A stretch of 64,000 bases of DNA from Acetomicrobium hydrogeniformans ATCC BAA-1850 (lineage in GTDB: Bacteria; Synergistota; Synergistia; Synergistales; Acetomicrobiaceae): the NCBI RefSeq assembly GCF_000160455.2, contig NZ_ACJX03000001.1, forward strand, positions 248,001-312,000, read 5' to 3'. This document shows positions 56,185-64,000 of this stretch, one piece after another. The position numbers were made by a program, and so were the translations under genes. Position 1 is the stretch's first letter. Each line of letters starts with the position of its first letter. The notes under the pieces are model-generated. The model saw only the letters and a list, made by a program, of their open reading frames with translations, was not told the origin of the DNA and made no database searches.

Positions 56185-57514
56185 CGCTAAAATCTCTAAA
56201 AGATACTATTTCGCCATATAAATACCAATTAGACGCACCAGTTATGCGCACTTCGCACAATTTGCCGAGCATGCTTTCATCTCCCGGCACAAGCACCACC
56301 TTATCCGTAGGCGTCCTGCCCTGCAACATACCTTTGCCCTTAGGGGCAAAGTCGTCGAGCAATACTTCAAAAAACTTACCCTCTAAGATTTTGTTTTTTT
56401 TAAATGAAATAGCGTCTTGTAATTCGTTTACGATTGAAAGTCTTCTCTTTTTTTCTTCTTCAGGGATTTGATTGGACATATTGGCTGCCGGAGTACCCTC
56501 TCTCGGAGAATAAGAAGCGGTATGAACTAAGTCGAATTCCATCGTTTTCAACATCTCCAACGTGCATTGAAAGTCTTCCTCCGTCTCACCAGGGAAACCA
56601 ACGATTAGGTCGCTGGTTATAGAAACTTCGGGCAGGGCCTCTCGCAGGCGCTTTATTATTCTTCCGTAGTCCTCAACAGTGTAACCCCTGTTCATTTTCT
56701 TCAAAATCCTGTCGCTTCCAGACTGAATCGGAAGGTTAACGGCCGGACAAATTTTCGATTCCTCTGCCATTGCTTCTATTACGTCTTCGGTGAAGTCGCG
56801 TGGATGAGAAGTGGTAAAACGAACTCTCAATAGTCCGGGAACCTTAGCCACATCTTGCAGGAGATTAGAAAATCGATAACTCTCTTTAAGATCCTTGCCG
56901 TAGGAGTCGACGTTCTGCCCTAAAAGAGTGACCTCGAGGACACCATCATCTACGAGCTCGGATACTTCCTTTAATATCTCGCCAGGTCGCCTCGACACAA
57001 ACCTCCCCCGCACATAGGGCACAATACAATAAGTGCAGAAATTGTCGCATCCATGGGCAATGGTTACGAATGCCTTATAGGGATTGCTTCTGATCATTGG
57101 AGCATCATGTAGATCTATCATTTCCCTGGGATCTTCGTCGAGATATAAGACAGTTTTATGCCTCATTGCATTCTCTAAAGCATCGGGAACCCATCCTATA
57201 TGTCTTGGTCCTGCTACGACCTTAACTTGAGGAAACCTCCGAAGCAAATCAGCCCCCATGTTCTGGGCCATACATCCGATAACTGCCAAAAGAGGCTTAC
57301 CCTTTGTCTTGTAGAGTTTCCCGTAACGCCCAATCTCGCTCAACACCTTTTGCTCGGCCTTTTCTCTAATGCTACAGGTCACAATTACCACTGCATCAGC
57401 TTCGTTTCTATCGGTCTCAATCCAGCCTCTTCGTATTAAGGATGTTCTCAACCGATCTCCATCGTATTGATTCATCTGACAACCGTATATATCGATAGCG
57501 AAACTAAAAGCCAT
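56162..57514 (-). CDS. miaB: tRNA-2-methylthio-N6-dimethylallyladenosine synthase MiaB
   Basis: This 450-residue radical-SAM methylthiotransferase has N-terminal cluster cysteines (YGCQMN, VIVTCSIREKA, VIGCMAQ), the radical SAM motif CDNFCTYCIVPYVRG and a C-terminal TRAM domain (LCEVRITGASNWYLYGEI). It modifies A37 of tRNAs. ATG 57514 is preferred over upstream ATGs for spacing to AAGGGA. It is first in the long minus-strand run. Confidence 0.94.
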   Translation of the reverse strand: MAFSFAIDIYGCQMNQYDGDRLRTSLIRRGWIETDRNEADAVVIVTCSIREKAEQKVLSEIGRYGKLYKTKGKPLLAVIGCMAQNMGADLLRRFPQVKVVAGPRHIGWVPDALENAMRHKTVLYLDEDPREMIDLHDAPMIRSNPYKAFVTIAHGCDNFCTYCIVPYVRGRFVSRRPGEILKEVSELVDDGVLEVTLLGQNVDSYGKDLKESYRFSNLLQDVAKVPGLLRVRFTTSHPRDFTEDVIEAMAEESKICPAVNLPIQSGSDRILKKMNRGYTVEDYGRIIKRLREALPEVSITSDLIVGFPGETEEDFQCTLEMLKTMEFDLVHTASYSPREGTPAANMSNQIPEEEKKRRLSIVNELQDAISFKKNKILEGKFFEVLLDDFAPKGKGMLQGRTPTDKVVLVPGDESMLGKLCEVRITGASNWYLYGEIVSFRDFSDVLEVRI

Positions 57515-57580
57515 TGACATCATTCCCTTTGCTGATCTTATCTTACAAAGACATTATAGGCACTTATCCATGGTCTAACA

Positions 57581-58324
57581 TCACAGACTTAACAACATCC
57601 TTATGGCGCTTACCGTCACCACAACAGACAGTATCAACCTTAACCACCTATTTCCTTTTAAAATGGCAAAATGCGCCCCTGCAATACCCCCCATGAAATT
57701 GCCTATTGCCAAAACGACACCTAATGGAAAGTTAACCATCCCGTTAAGGAGGAAAATCGCTAAGCTTAATGTGGTGAACATTGCTATGACTACGACTTTT
57801 AACGCATTGGCGTGAAGAAGATCCTTACCTCCCAGCCCGACAAGTGCCCATAAAAGGAAAAAACCTACACCCGCCTGTATAAATCCTCCGTAAACCCCTA
57901 TTAGAAACATGGCAAGGATCAAAACCCATCTGGGCAAGGAAATCTCGCGTTCGCGCTCCCACATATCCGGCTTCAATACCAAAAGTACGGCCATGCAACA
58001 TATCAACACTGCTACTGCTATCCTCAAATATCTCTCATCCAAACTAACCGCTCCAAATGTGCCCAAGGCAGCACCTAAAAGAGAGGGCAACCCAAAAAAC
58101 AAACAATCTTTGAGTCGAAAAAGTGATTTTTTATGAAAGTGTTGGGCAGCAAAGACGTTTTGAAACAAAACACCAACGCGATTGGTTGCGTTAGCCACCG
58201 ATACATCTAAACCCATAAAAACTAAAAGAGGTATGGTGAGCAGGCTTCCCCCTCCAGCTAACACGTTCAAAAAACCTGAGCAAAAACCAACGGCAATCAC
58301 TAATGCAACAGACAATATTGACAT
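57581..58324 (-). CDS. TSUP-family (TauE/SafE) anion exporter
   Basis: This 247-residue membrane protein has about seven hydrophobic segments. Repeated TauE/SafE motifs include GFLNVLAGGGSLLTIPLLV near the start and VYGGFIQAGVGFFLLWAL in the second half. It probably moves sulfite, sulfonates or other organic anions. ATG 58324 follows GGAGG; the longer frame to 58369 is not needed. It diverges from the secreted His-rich gene across 209 bases with regulatory sites. Confidence 0.88.
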   Translation of the reverse strand: MSILSVALVIAVGFCSGFLNVLAGGGSLLTIPLLVFMGLDVSVANATNRVGVLFQNVFAAQHFHKKSLFRLKDCLFFGLPSLLGAALGTFGAVSLDERYLRIAVAVLICCMAVLLVLKPDMWEREREISLPRWVLILAMFLIGVYGGFIQAGVGFFLLWALVGLGGKDLLHANALKVVVIAMFTTLSLAIFLLNGMVNFPLGVVLAIGNFMGGIAGAHFAILKGNRWLRLILSVVVTVSAIRMLLSL

Positions 58325-58473
58325 TAAGGTTCCTCCGATATTTTCAAAAAATTTTAATGAAATGTGCATGATAATTAAACCAAGCCATATGACTTTGTCA
58401 AGTATTGTTTTGCTTTAATATCCTGCCATTACACTCATTATCGCCTTCACCATCGGAAATCGCTGTGAAACCA

Positions 58474-58502
58474 TTGAAATTCTCTCCATTTTGGGATACA
58501 AT
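58474..58502 (+). promoter_or_regulatory. Sigma-70-type promoter of the His-rich secreted protein gene
   Basis: TTGAAA (58474-58479), 17-base spacer, TACAAT (58497-58502): both boxes differ from consensus by one base at ideal spacing. The start site would be near 58509, about 25 bases before the ATG. Confidence 0.78.
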
Positions 58503-58518
58503 TTAGGTAAACCTAAAT
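58501..58518. promoter_or_regulatory. 18-bp palindromic operator over the promoter
   Basis: ATTTAGGTAAACCTAAAT is a perfect palindrome (8-bp arms plus a central AA). It covers the end of the -10 box and the predicted start site, the usual place for a repressor. The half-site TTAGGT/ACCTAA resembles those of DtxR/IdeR-type metal regulators, though the arm spacing is shorter than the classic 19-bp DtxR box. Confidence 0.7.
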
Positions 58519-58533
58519 TAGAGGTGACATACC

Positions 58534-58950
58534 ATGAAAAAATCAGCAATAGCGGTGTTAGCGGTAACAATACTGATATGCTTTTTTGGCTTAGCTTTGG
58601 CTCAAGGAAGTTATGGATTCAATGGAAAACATTTAGGTTATACACAGCACAATATTTTTACTCCTAATACGATAAAAGAATGGAACCACGGACATGCGAC
58701 AAATCATATTGCAGGATACAGATATTATTCTGCCGTCGTGCCATATAAAGTCAAAATCCCCACTTACATAAACCATAACATACGTCACATACAACAACAT
58801 CGATTTAACTTACGATCAACATTGTATACAGATCCGGCAAACAGATTTAGGATATATCGTCTTCACGAATCGATGTTATCTCTTCAAAACGAAATCGATA
58901 GTTGGAAATCAAGACAAAAAATCAAACTGCACGACTTATATGAAAAATAA
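58534..58950 (+). CDS. Small secreted histidine-rich protein of unknown function (138 aa)
   Basis: I do not recognise a family. There is a clear signal peptide (positive start, hydrophobic residues ~5-22, cleavage after ALA). The mature part of about 115 residues is rich in His, Asn and Tyr; about ten histidines include WNHGHATNH and NHNIRHIQQH. The C-terminus is helical and charged (HESMLSLQNEIDSWKSRQK). It is monocistronic, preceded by a strong promoter, a palindromic operator and an AGAGGTG ribosome site. A periplasmic metal-binding role is inference from composition and from the operator's likeness to metal-regulator boxes. Confidence 0.8.
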   Translation: MKKSAIAVLAVTILICFFGLALAQGSYGFNGKHLGYTQHNIFTPNTIKEWNHGHATNHIAGYRYYSAVVPYKVKIPTYINHNIRHIQQHRFNLRSTLYTDPANRFRIYRLHESMLSLQNEIDSWKSRQKIKLHDLYEK

Positions 58951-59015
58951 ATAGCCACATCCAGTAAAGGAAGACCCTCAACCTCGTCATTTCACGGGCA
59001 ATTACGATGTTTCGA

Positions 59016-59043
59016 TTGACATAGCCGATAAATGTTGTAAAAT
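59016..59043 (+). promoter_or_regulatory. Sigma-70-type promoter of greA
   Basis: A perfect TTGACA (59016-59021), 16-base spacer and TAAAAT (59038-59043), about 50 bases before the greA ATG. Confidence 0.75.
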
Positions 59044-59094
59044 TCTTAAAGCCTAAGCGATCCATAAAGCTCTTTCCTCAAGGAGGTAAGGTAT

Positions 59095-59589
59095 ATGTCG
59101 ACACAGAGAACCCAACAAGACGATGTCATCCTTATGACACGTGAAGGATATCAGAAGTTGAGGGCCGAATTGATTAAACTAAGAAGCGAAGGCCGATCGG
59201 AAATATCTCAGCAACTCGAAGAGGCCAGATCCTTTGGCGATTTGAGCGAAAACGCAGAATATCATGCAGCTAAAGAGGCCCAGGCAAAACTAGAGGCCAG
59301 AATTCAACAGTTGGAAACACAGTTATCCAAAGCTAAAGTGATAGAGAACGACCAAATAGATACCAGCCAGGTGACTTTAGGGACCAAGGTAACATTGAAA
59401 GATTTGGACTTGAATAGAGAATTCACCTATGTAATCGTTAATTCGGAAGAAACCGATCCCAATAATCACAAAATTTCTGTCTCCAGTCCCGTAGGGCAGG
59501 CGATAATAGGAAAGAGCGTGGGAGATGAGGTTATAGCAAGGGCGCCTCGCGGCGTTAGACGTCTTAAAATTCTTAATATAGAAGTGTAA
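59095..59589 (+). CDS. greA: Transcription elongation factor GreA
   Basis: This 164-residue factor has an N-terminal coiled coil (EARSFGDLSENAEYHAAKEA; the acidic tip D and E rescue stalled RNA polymerase) and a C-terminal FKBP-like domain (ISVSSPVGQAIIGKSVGDEV). It stimulates transcript cleavage by RNA polymerase. AAGGAGG lies before ATG 59095. It is single-gene, convergent with ddl. Confidence 0.96.
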   Translation: MSTQRTQQDDVILMTREGYQKLRAELIKLRSEGRSEISQQLEEARSFGDLSENAEYHAAKEAQAKLEARIQQLETQLSKAKVIENDQIDTSQVTLGTKVTLKDLDLNREFTYVIVNSEETDPNNHKISVSSPVGQAIIGKSVGDEVIARAPRGVRRLKILNIEV

Positions 59590-59651
59590 AGACAAAATAT
59601 TTAAAGAAAGCTTATAAGCGTCTTTTCTTTTCTCTTTATGTCTAATTTTAA

Positions 59652-60602
59652 TTAGAGCTTTTTATTCAGCGTATTTTGGATAAGTTCTTTCACAAATCTG
59701 TCGAAATCCCATCCGATCGCCTTTGCAGCTTTAGGGACCAAACTGGTACTCGTCAGTCCTGGAACAGTATTGACTTCCAATACATAGGGATTTCCTTGGG
59801 TATCGAGGCGCATATCTACCCTGCTGTACAGCTCACACCCCAAGCTGATATGGGCCATGAGCGCGGCCTCTTGAGCCTTTTTGGCGATCGAATCCTCTAA
59901 TTGCGCCGGCACGAAATATGCGCTGTTGCCGGGTGTATATTTCGCTTTATAGCTATAAAGCGAATTTTTGGGGACTATTTCGATTATAGGAAAGGCTTGT
60001 GGCTTGCCGTCATCCCAAACAGCAACGGTTATCTCTTTTCCAGAGATGTAACGCTCTGCAATGATAAGGCTATCGTAGCTTGAAGCCAGCTGAACAGCTT
60101 CATATAAGTCGCTGGAGGATGTAATGACGGAAACGCCCAATGTACTGCCACACCTCGCCGGTTTGATGACCATTTTACCGCCATTCAAAAAATAATCGTA
60201 GTATTCCAAGATTTTTTTGCAAGCGCCATTGATCCCCTCTTGAAATAAGTTGGCCTCAACACCATCGGGGGTGGGAATTCCGTCTCTTTGAAACCTGTAT
60301 TTACTCAATACTTTATTCATAGCAAGCATACATGCTTCAGATCCCGACCCTGTGTAGGGGATGTCGTAAAAATCAAGAAAGGCCTGCAACCTGCCATCTT
60401 CTCCCCAGCTTCCGTGTAAGGCTATAAATATTACATCGCAATCACGCTCATTCATCAGCCTAACTACGTCTTTGACCGTTTCAACACAGCCATCCAATAC
60501 ATCGAACCCACACCTTGAAGCTGCTTCCAATACAGCCTTCCCACTCGCCAAAGAGACCTCACGTTCCGGGCTATCGCCTCCATACAACACTAAAACTCTC
60601 AT
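59652..60602 (-). CDS. ddl: D-alanine--D-alanine ligase
   Basis: This 316-residue ATP-grasp enzyme of peptidoglycan synthesis has VLYGGDSPEREVSLASG at the N-terminus, ALHGSWGEDGRLQ, GSGSEACMLAMNKVLSK and YVLEVNTVPGLTSTSLVPKA. It joins two D-Ala in the cytoplasm. Its ATG overlaps the lptD stop by four bases, linking peptidoglycan and LPS-export genes in one transcript. Confidence 0.95.
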   Translation of the reverse strand: MRVLVLYGGDSPEREVSLASGKAVLEAASRCGFDVLDGCVETVKDVVRLMNERDCDVIFIALHGSWGEDGRLQAFLDFYDIPYTGSGSEACMLAMNKVLSKYRFQRDGIPTPDGVEANLFQEGINGACKKILEYYDYFLNGGKMVIKPARCGSTLGVSVITSSSDLYEAVQLASSYDSLIIAERYISGKEITVAVWDDGKPQAFPIIEIVPKNSLYSYKAKYTPGNSAYFVPAQLEDSIAKKAQEAALMAHISLGCELYSRVDMRLDTQGNPYVLEVNTVPGLTSTSLVPKAAKAIGWDFDRFVKELIQNTLNKKL

Positions 60603-62308
60603 TTTATAAAACCAACCTCCTGGGCCGGACTTCTTATCTCTTCGACCTCTCCTCCAAAGGTAATATTGCTCTCAGGGAAAGCTTTTATAACCAACCTCAA
60701 GCCGATCCAGTCGTCTTCATCATCGGAATATAACGGTCTCTCATCTTTATATATTATCTCCCAGGCATAACAATGCTCATCGTATACTAGGCTTCCCACA
60801 ACCTCATCCAAATGTTCGTCCCTAAAATCGTAAGCCATCCTTACGGCAACCCTCCAGCGACTGCCCAAAGGAATCCCAACAGTCTGGAAGATCTCTCGCC
60901 TATCGCTGTAATTGTCCCAACTCATCGGCGATTCGCCCGTCGTCCAACGCTGAGCATAGCTTGTCACCATGGGGAATTCCCCGATACGGTAACGCAAACC
61001 CCATATTGCATCGATAATTTCCTGACGTTGACTTGGGTCATCGTACTTGAACCACTGATACCTAGACCAAATGAAGGGAGTGAAATTATTGTTCTTTTTA
61101 TCCAGGGGCGAAAAAGAAGTAGAAAAGTCGAAACCGTAACCCCATCTGTCGACCGATGCCTCATCTCCACCTCTAACTCCCATAGCTTCATAATGTCCCC
61201 AATAAAGGGCGAGCCGCGATTTAGTCTTTGAGGTCAGATCGATCCAGGGAGTGAACAACTCGACTTCGGGAGACCGCCAAAGTATGCCCTTGTAAGTTCT
61301 TCCCGATTCTTTTTTTATAGAAACGCTTTCTGCCTGAGTCCAATGAATCCTTCCGGAAAATCCTGCATTATGGTAGCCTGCACCCCAGCTGGGACGATAT
61401 CTCTTTTCGTCCTCATCCGAATTATATAAATAGGCTGCCGAGGCAAACAAATTCCACTGATCGGTAAGAACGTAACTGCCCGATAATATCCACTCTTCAT
61501 TCATATCAGACCAATAAGCCAGATGGGCATTTACGGACAGCCTGTCGTCCGTGACGATAGGGCCGTATCCTATGATTCCCGTTCCCTTGTCCGAGTCGTC
61601 CTTGAATTGATAAACGAAGGGACCGCCCGGCTTTCCTTCTTTTAAACTGACTTCATAGTTAAAAATATATGTGAAGAGCAATTTACCGTCCATATAAACC
61701 TTGGGACGCTTTAGAACCACTTTATTTCCCGGTATTACAGTCATTTTCGTAGTATAAAGGTGATAATGAGGTTGAGGCGCATCGCAAGTCGTATAGTTCG
61801 CCCTTTCCCAGACGGCGACGTGGACCTCTTTGTCGGTCTTTTTTAAATCCTCCTTGCCCAACCAACCTTTCTCTAATGCCGCCTCTGCGGGCGCTACCAT
61901 GACATCCCCGCCATATACGTAAACAGGGCCTTCTTGGCCCGATCCGTTTTGCATTACACCCTCCTGAGTCATTAAGTTGTACTCTAATTTATCTCCCCTT
62001 AAAATCCTTTCGCCCCATTCTAAAACGACAGGCTCGTTATCCTTGCTCTGGGCAAATACCATTGAGTCATTTACGTAATACTCAACGTAAGGAGCTGTAA
62101 GCGTCATATCGGCTCGCTTTATGACAACGCTCCCTTCGGCCTCGGCACGGTTCTCAGCCTCAAAAAAAACCACCCTATCCGCTTCCAGCGTGATTGGCAA
62201 GGAAGCATCTTGAGCAACGGCACAAGTGCTTGCGAAAGATACAAAAAATATCAATAAAAAAATATAAATACCTTTTTTGCGTAGACTCGAATGGTCGCGT
62301 CTCATCAT
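60599..62308 (-). CDS. lptD: LptD-like outer-membrane LPS assembly protein
   Basis: This 569-residue protein has a signal peptide (hydrophobic residues ~13-31, ending VAQ). An OstA/LptA-like periplasmic beta domain (residues ~35-180, LEADRVVFFEAENRAEAEGS) follows. The long C-terminal part of alternating amphipathic strands typical of a beta-barrel includes NLFASAAYLYNSDEDEKRY and WRVAVRMAYDFRDEH. It is shorter than the ~780-residue E. coli LptD. It should insert LPS into the outer leaflet. ATG 62308 follows AAGGGG. It is in an operon with lptC and ddl. Confidence 0.82.
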   Translation of the reverse strand: MMRRDHSSLRKKGIYIFLLIFFVSFASTCAVAQDASLPITLEADRVVFFEAENRAEAEGSVVIKRADMTLTAPYVEYYVNDSMVFAQSKDNEPVVLEWGERILRGDKLEYNLMTQEGVMQNGSGQEGPVYVYGGDVMVAPAEAALEKGWLGKEDLKKTDKEVHVAVWERANYTTCDAPQPHYHLYTTKMTVIPGNKVVLKRPKVYMDGKLLFTYIFNYEVSLKEGKPGGPFVYQFKDDSDKGTGIIGYGPIVTDDRLSVNAHLAYWSDMNEEWILSGSYVLTDQWNLFASAAYLYNSDEDEKRYRPSWGAGYHNAGFSGRIHWTQAESVSIKKESGRTYKGILWRSPEVELFTPWIDLTSKTKSRLALYWGHYEAMGVRGGDEASVDRWGYGFDFSTSFSPLDKKNNNFTPFIWSRYQWFKYDDPSQRQEIIDAIWGLRYRIGEFPMVTSYAQRWTTGESPMSWDNYSDRREIFQTVGIPLGSRWRVAVRMAYDFRDEHLDEVVGSLVYDEHCYAWEIIYKDERPLYSDDEDDWIGLRLVIKAFPESNITFGGEVEEIRSPAQEVGFIK

Positions 62309-62341
62309 GTTTATTCCCCTTCTATTGGAACGAAAGTGATG

Positions 62342-62896
62342 TCATTTGTTTGCCAAGTCTTGCGCTTTATATACTACTTTAACCCTTTCAGACAATTGCA
62401 TTTCACCGGAAAGGCGCACCACTCCTCTCTGGGACTCTATTTCTATCAAATCGCCAAAGGCACGAATGCCGTTATCAAAGAAAAAAAGTTTTTCGTCAGG
62501 TTTCCAGTGTATCTCAGGGGATTCCCAATGATACTTATCCGAACTTACCTGTGTAATGCCTTTGGCATCCTTTAAACTGACAACACCCCCGGACAATTCG
62601 GGAACGCTCCCCTTCTTAGCCTGCACCTTCCATTCGGTATCGCTGCTTCCTTTAATGGAAATACTAATATCTTCAAGAACATACATATCTTTCGTCTTCC
62701 ATCCTTTTTTAGCGTCCAATATATACAGACTGTCGTCAATTATATTTTGATAATGGATATTTTCTACTGCAAAGACATTTTTATTACCGTCATCACTTTC
62801 GACAGTCAAATACAAATCCCTCACCAAAAAAGCAGCGAAGAAGCCGGCAAAAACGATAAAAAGAATTATAAGCCACAGCCTCTTTTTACCAAACAA
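62342..62896 (-). CDS. lptC: LPS export protein LptC-like
   Basis: This 184-residue protein has a single N-terminal membrane helix (residues ~6-26) and an LptC/YrbK beta domain in the periplasm. Repeating strand patterns include SIKGSSDTEWKVQAKKGSVP and ESQRGVVRLSGEMQLS. It bridges the inner-membrane LptBFG transporter to LptA/LptD. TTG 62896 with AAGGAG upstream is my choice; an in-frame GTG at 62926 would overlap the upstream gene by 41 bases. Confidence 0.8.
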   Translation of the reverse strand: MFGKKRLWLIILFIVFAGFFAAFLVRDLYLTVESDDGNKNVFAVENIHYQNIIDDSLYILDAKKGWKTKDMYVLEDISISIKGSSDTEWKVQAKKGSVPELSGGVVSLKDAKGITQVSSDKYHWESPEIHWKPDEKLFFFDNGIRAFGDLIEIESQRGVVRLSGEMQLSERVKVVYKAQDLANK

Positions 62897-64000
62897 TTCG
62901 CCATCTTCTCCTTTCTTCGACAACACCTAACACCTTACTTCGTTCAACTTTTAAAAGGAGCATTTTCTGAATCCCGCTAATTTTTACTCTGTTGTCATTG
63001 ATCCACGCGAGATCATATCCATCGCTAAAGGCCCATCTGATGTTGGACTCCATCGCTGCTTTCTTAAAATCTTCAAATGAATAGGCATTTTGGCTTTCAG
63101 TCGATAGAAGCTCATACATAGTTTCAGTATCTCCGGCTATCCAGCTTTCTACAAAAAGCCTTACAACCTCCTCTTTGGTCATGGAAGTTTCTTTTTCGAT
63201 ATCCTTCAAAATGTTCTTCAAAAGAACGTCCGTATCTGTCTCTTGCGGTTCTTGTACCCTAAGCAACGGATCGGGCCCGGGGGGTATCCTCGGCACAACA
63301 ATCTTGTCGCTTTCACCGGCGACATCCTCTTTTTCAGAAGGAATTGTTTCATCAGGGGCTTTCTTCTCCTTCATTCCTGTTTCTTTATCGTCACTTTCTA
63401 CCGTGTGTTTAGCGGGAAGCTCTACCACGATCTTCTCAAATTCCGGTTTTTCCCCAGCATTTTCGCTACCATGCCAGGTTTCCTCTGCCTTTGTATGTTT
63501 TTGAATGTCGGCCTCTGCTTGTAATGTTTTCGACCCAAAAGGGAAAAGCATTTCTCTCGGCTCAAGCCCGCCTAAAAGGACGGTAAATTCTTCGGCGTCG
63601 ATTTTTGGAAAATATACCAAACCCTGCAATAAACCGTATATGGGTTCATCGAAGCTGCTGTCATAAGCCAACAGGCTCAAGTTCTCTCCGTCTTTTTTCA
63701 AAAATAGATGTTCTGATAAAGGATTCAAAGACAGAGGCTTTATGCCGAAGTTATATATCGTAAGGAGAAAAGGCTCGCTTTCATCGAGCCTTAAATCCTT
63801 GACAAAGGCCCGGCGATACTTTTCTTTATCTTGTTCGCCGAACCCTTGTCTTTTAGCTTCAATGGAAACCCAAGGGTCTACAATATCTTCGGGATAATGG
63901 ACCAGCCATACCAGGCAATCCGTACCCCAGCAAAAGGCCGTGCTGCCTTGGAGCTTTTCCACCAGTTCTATGGCAACATCTTCTGCCCACGCCGACCCCG
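62886..64000 (-). CDS. Exported protein of unknown function, 5' end outside window
   Basis: The frame is open to the right edge. The first visible residues (GSAWAEDVAIELVEKLQGS) look like the end of a signal peptide (A-x-A before ED), so the true start lies beyond 64000. A mixed beta-type N-terminal domain (to ~residue 160) is followed by a low-complexity, Glu/Lys/Pro-rich linker. A C-terminal domain of about 95 residues beginning EEVVRLFVESWIAGDTETMY looks NTF2-like. It is first of the visible LPS-export operon and overlaps lptC. Function unknown; envelope location likely. Confidence 0.7.
   Translation of the reverse strand, partial: GSAWAEDVAIELVEKLQGSTAFCWGTDCLVWLVHYPEDIVDPWVSIEAKRQGFGEQDKEKYRRAFVKDLRLDESEPFLLTIYNFGIKPLSLNPLSEHLFLKKDGENLSLLAYDSSFDEPIYGLLQGLVYFPKIDAEEFTVLLGGLEPREMLFPFGSKTLQAEADIQKHTKAEETWHGSENAGEKPEFEKIVVELPAKHTVESDDKETGMKEKKAPDETIPSEKEDVAGESDKIVVPRIPPGPDPLLRVQEPQETDTDVLLKNILKDIEKETSMTKEEVVRLFVESWIAGDTETMYELLSTESQNAYSFEDFKKAAMESNIRWAFSDGYDLAWINDNRVKISGIQKMLLLKVERSKVLGVVEERRRWRIVW

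Overview
This window looks like chromosome of an anaerobic, fermentative, diderm (LPS-bearing) bacterium. The gene set fits the Synergistetes best, something close to Acetomicrobium/Anaerobaculum. That assignment is inference from gene content (archaeal-type Mbh hydrogenase, tungsten aldehyde oxidoreductase, NuoEF-linked flavin enzyme, heptose-LPS genes, EF-G2 paralogue, moderate GC); no rRNA is present to prove it. The window is almost fully coding, with no IS element, prophage or CRISPR array. No gene-free stretch exceeds about 250 bases.

Layout. 1-6514 (minus): an Na+/H+-antiporter-coupled membrane [NiFe] hydrogenase operon in the order mbhA-B-C-D-E-F-G-H-I-J-K-L; the large subunit runs off the left edge. 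6716-9834 (minus): an exported NEW3-domain protein with an ABC-2 ATPase and permease. 10035-13010 (minus): typA, the ssrA tmRNA directly behind smpB, and tRNA-Pro(CGG). 13101-14426: pyrimidine-nucleoside phosphorylase. 14605-18932 (plus): polyferredoxin, AOR-family tungsten enzyme, MoaD/ThiS-like carrier, a 50-bp perfect palindrome and an NhaC antiporter. 18985-22391: an unknown gene, then isochorismatase-like, metallo-beta-lactamase-fold and malic-enzyme-like genes. 22368-28867 (minus): ogt, a membrane methyltransferase, a YbhN-type membrane protein and a heptose/LPS-core cluster (gmhA, hddC-like, epimerase, gmhB, heptosyltransferase). 29087-30556 (plus): an isolated fliD. 30592-32935: a sodium/solute symporter and a two-gene LysO-type exporter. 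33143-37598: TtcA-like thiolase, cytidine deaminase, a two-gene SUF system, pgi and a glutaredoxin.

37789-43302 (plus): a three-gene NuoE/NuoF/(NuoG-GltD fusion) operon, very probably a flavin-based electron-bifurcating or transhydrogenase complex, with no hydrogenase catalytic subunit beside it. 43382-57514 (minus): a tightly packed, often overlapping run reading miaB-comEA-comEC-coaX-dus-lysS-ligA-gatC-gatA-gatB-fusA2. 57581-58324: a TSUP exporter. 58534-58950: a small secreted histidine-rich protein of unknown function, whose promoter is overlapped by an 18-bp palindrome. 59095-59589: greA. 59652-64000 (minus): ddl, lptD, lptC and an exported protein cut by the right edge.

Physiologically the genes connect. 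The AOR enzyme and its polyferredoxin would exchange electrons with ferredoxin. The NuoEF-fusion complex would balance ferredoxin against NAD(H)/NADP(H). The Mbh hydrogenase would vent reduced ferredoxin as H2 while building an ion gradient, which NhaC, the SSS symporter and other sodium-coupled carriers could use. The best candidates for new biology are the NuoG-GltD fusion complex, the palindrome-controlled His-rich secreted protein, the AOR with an altered Fe-S ligand spacing, and the malic-enzyme homologue lacking metal ligands.
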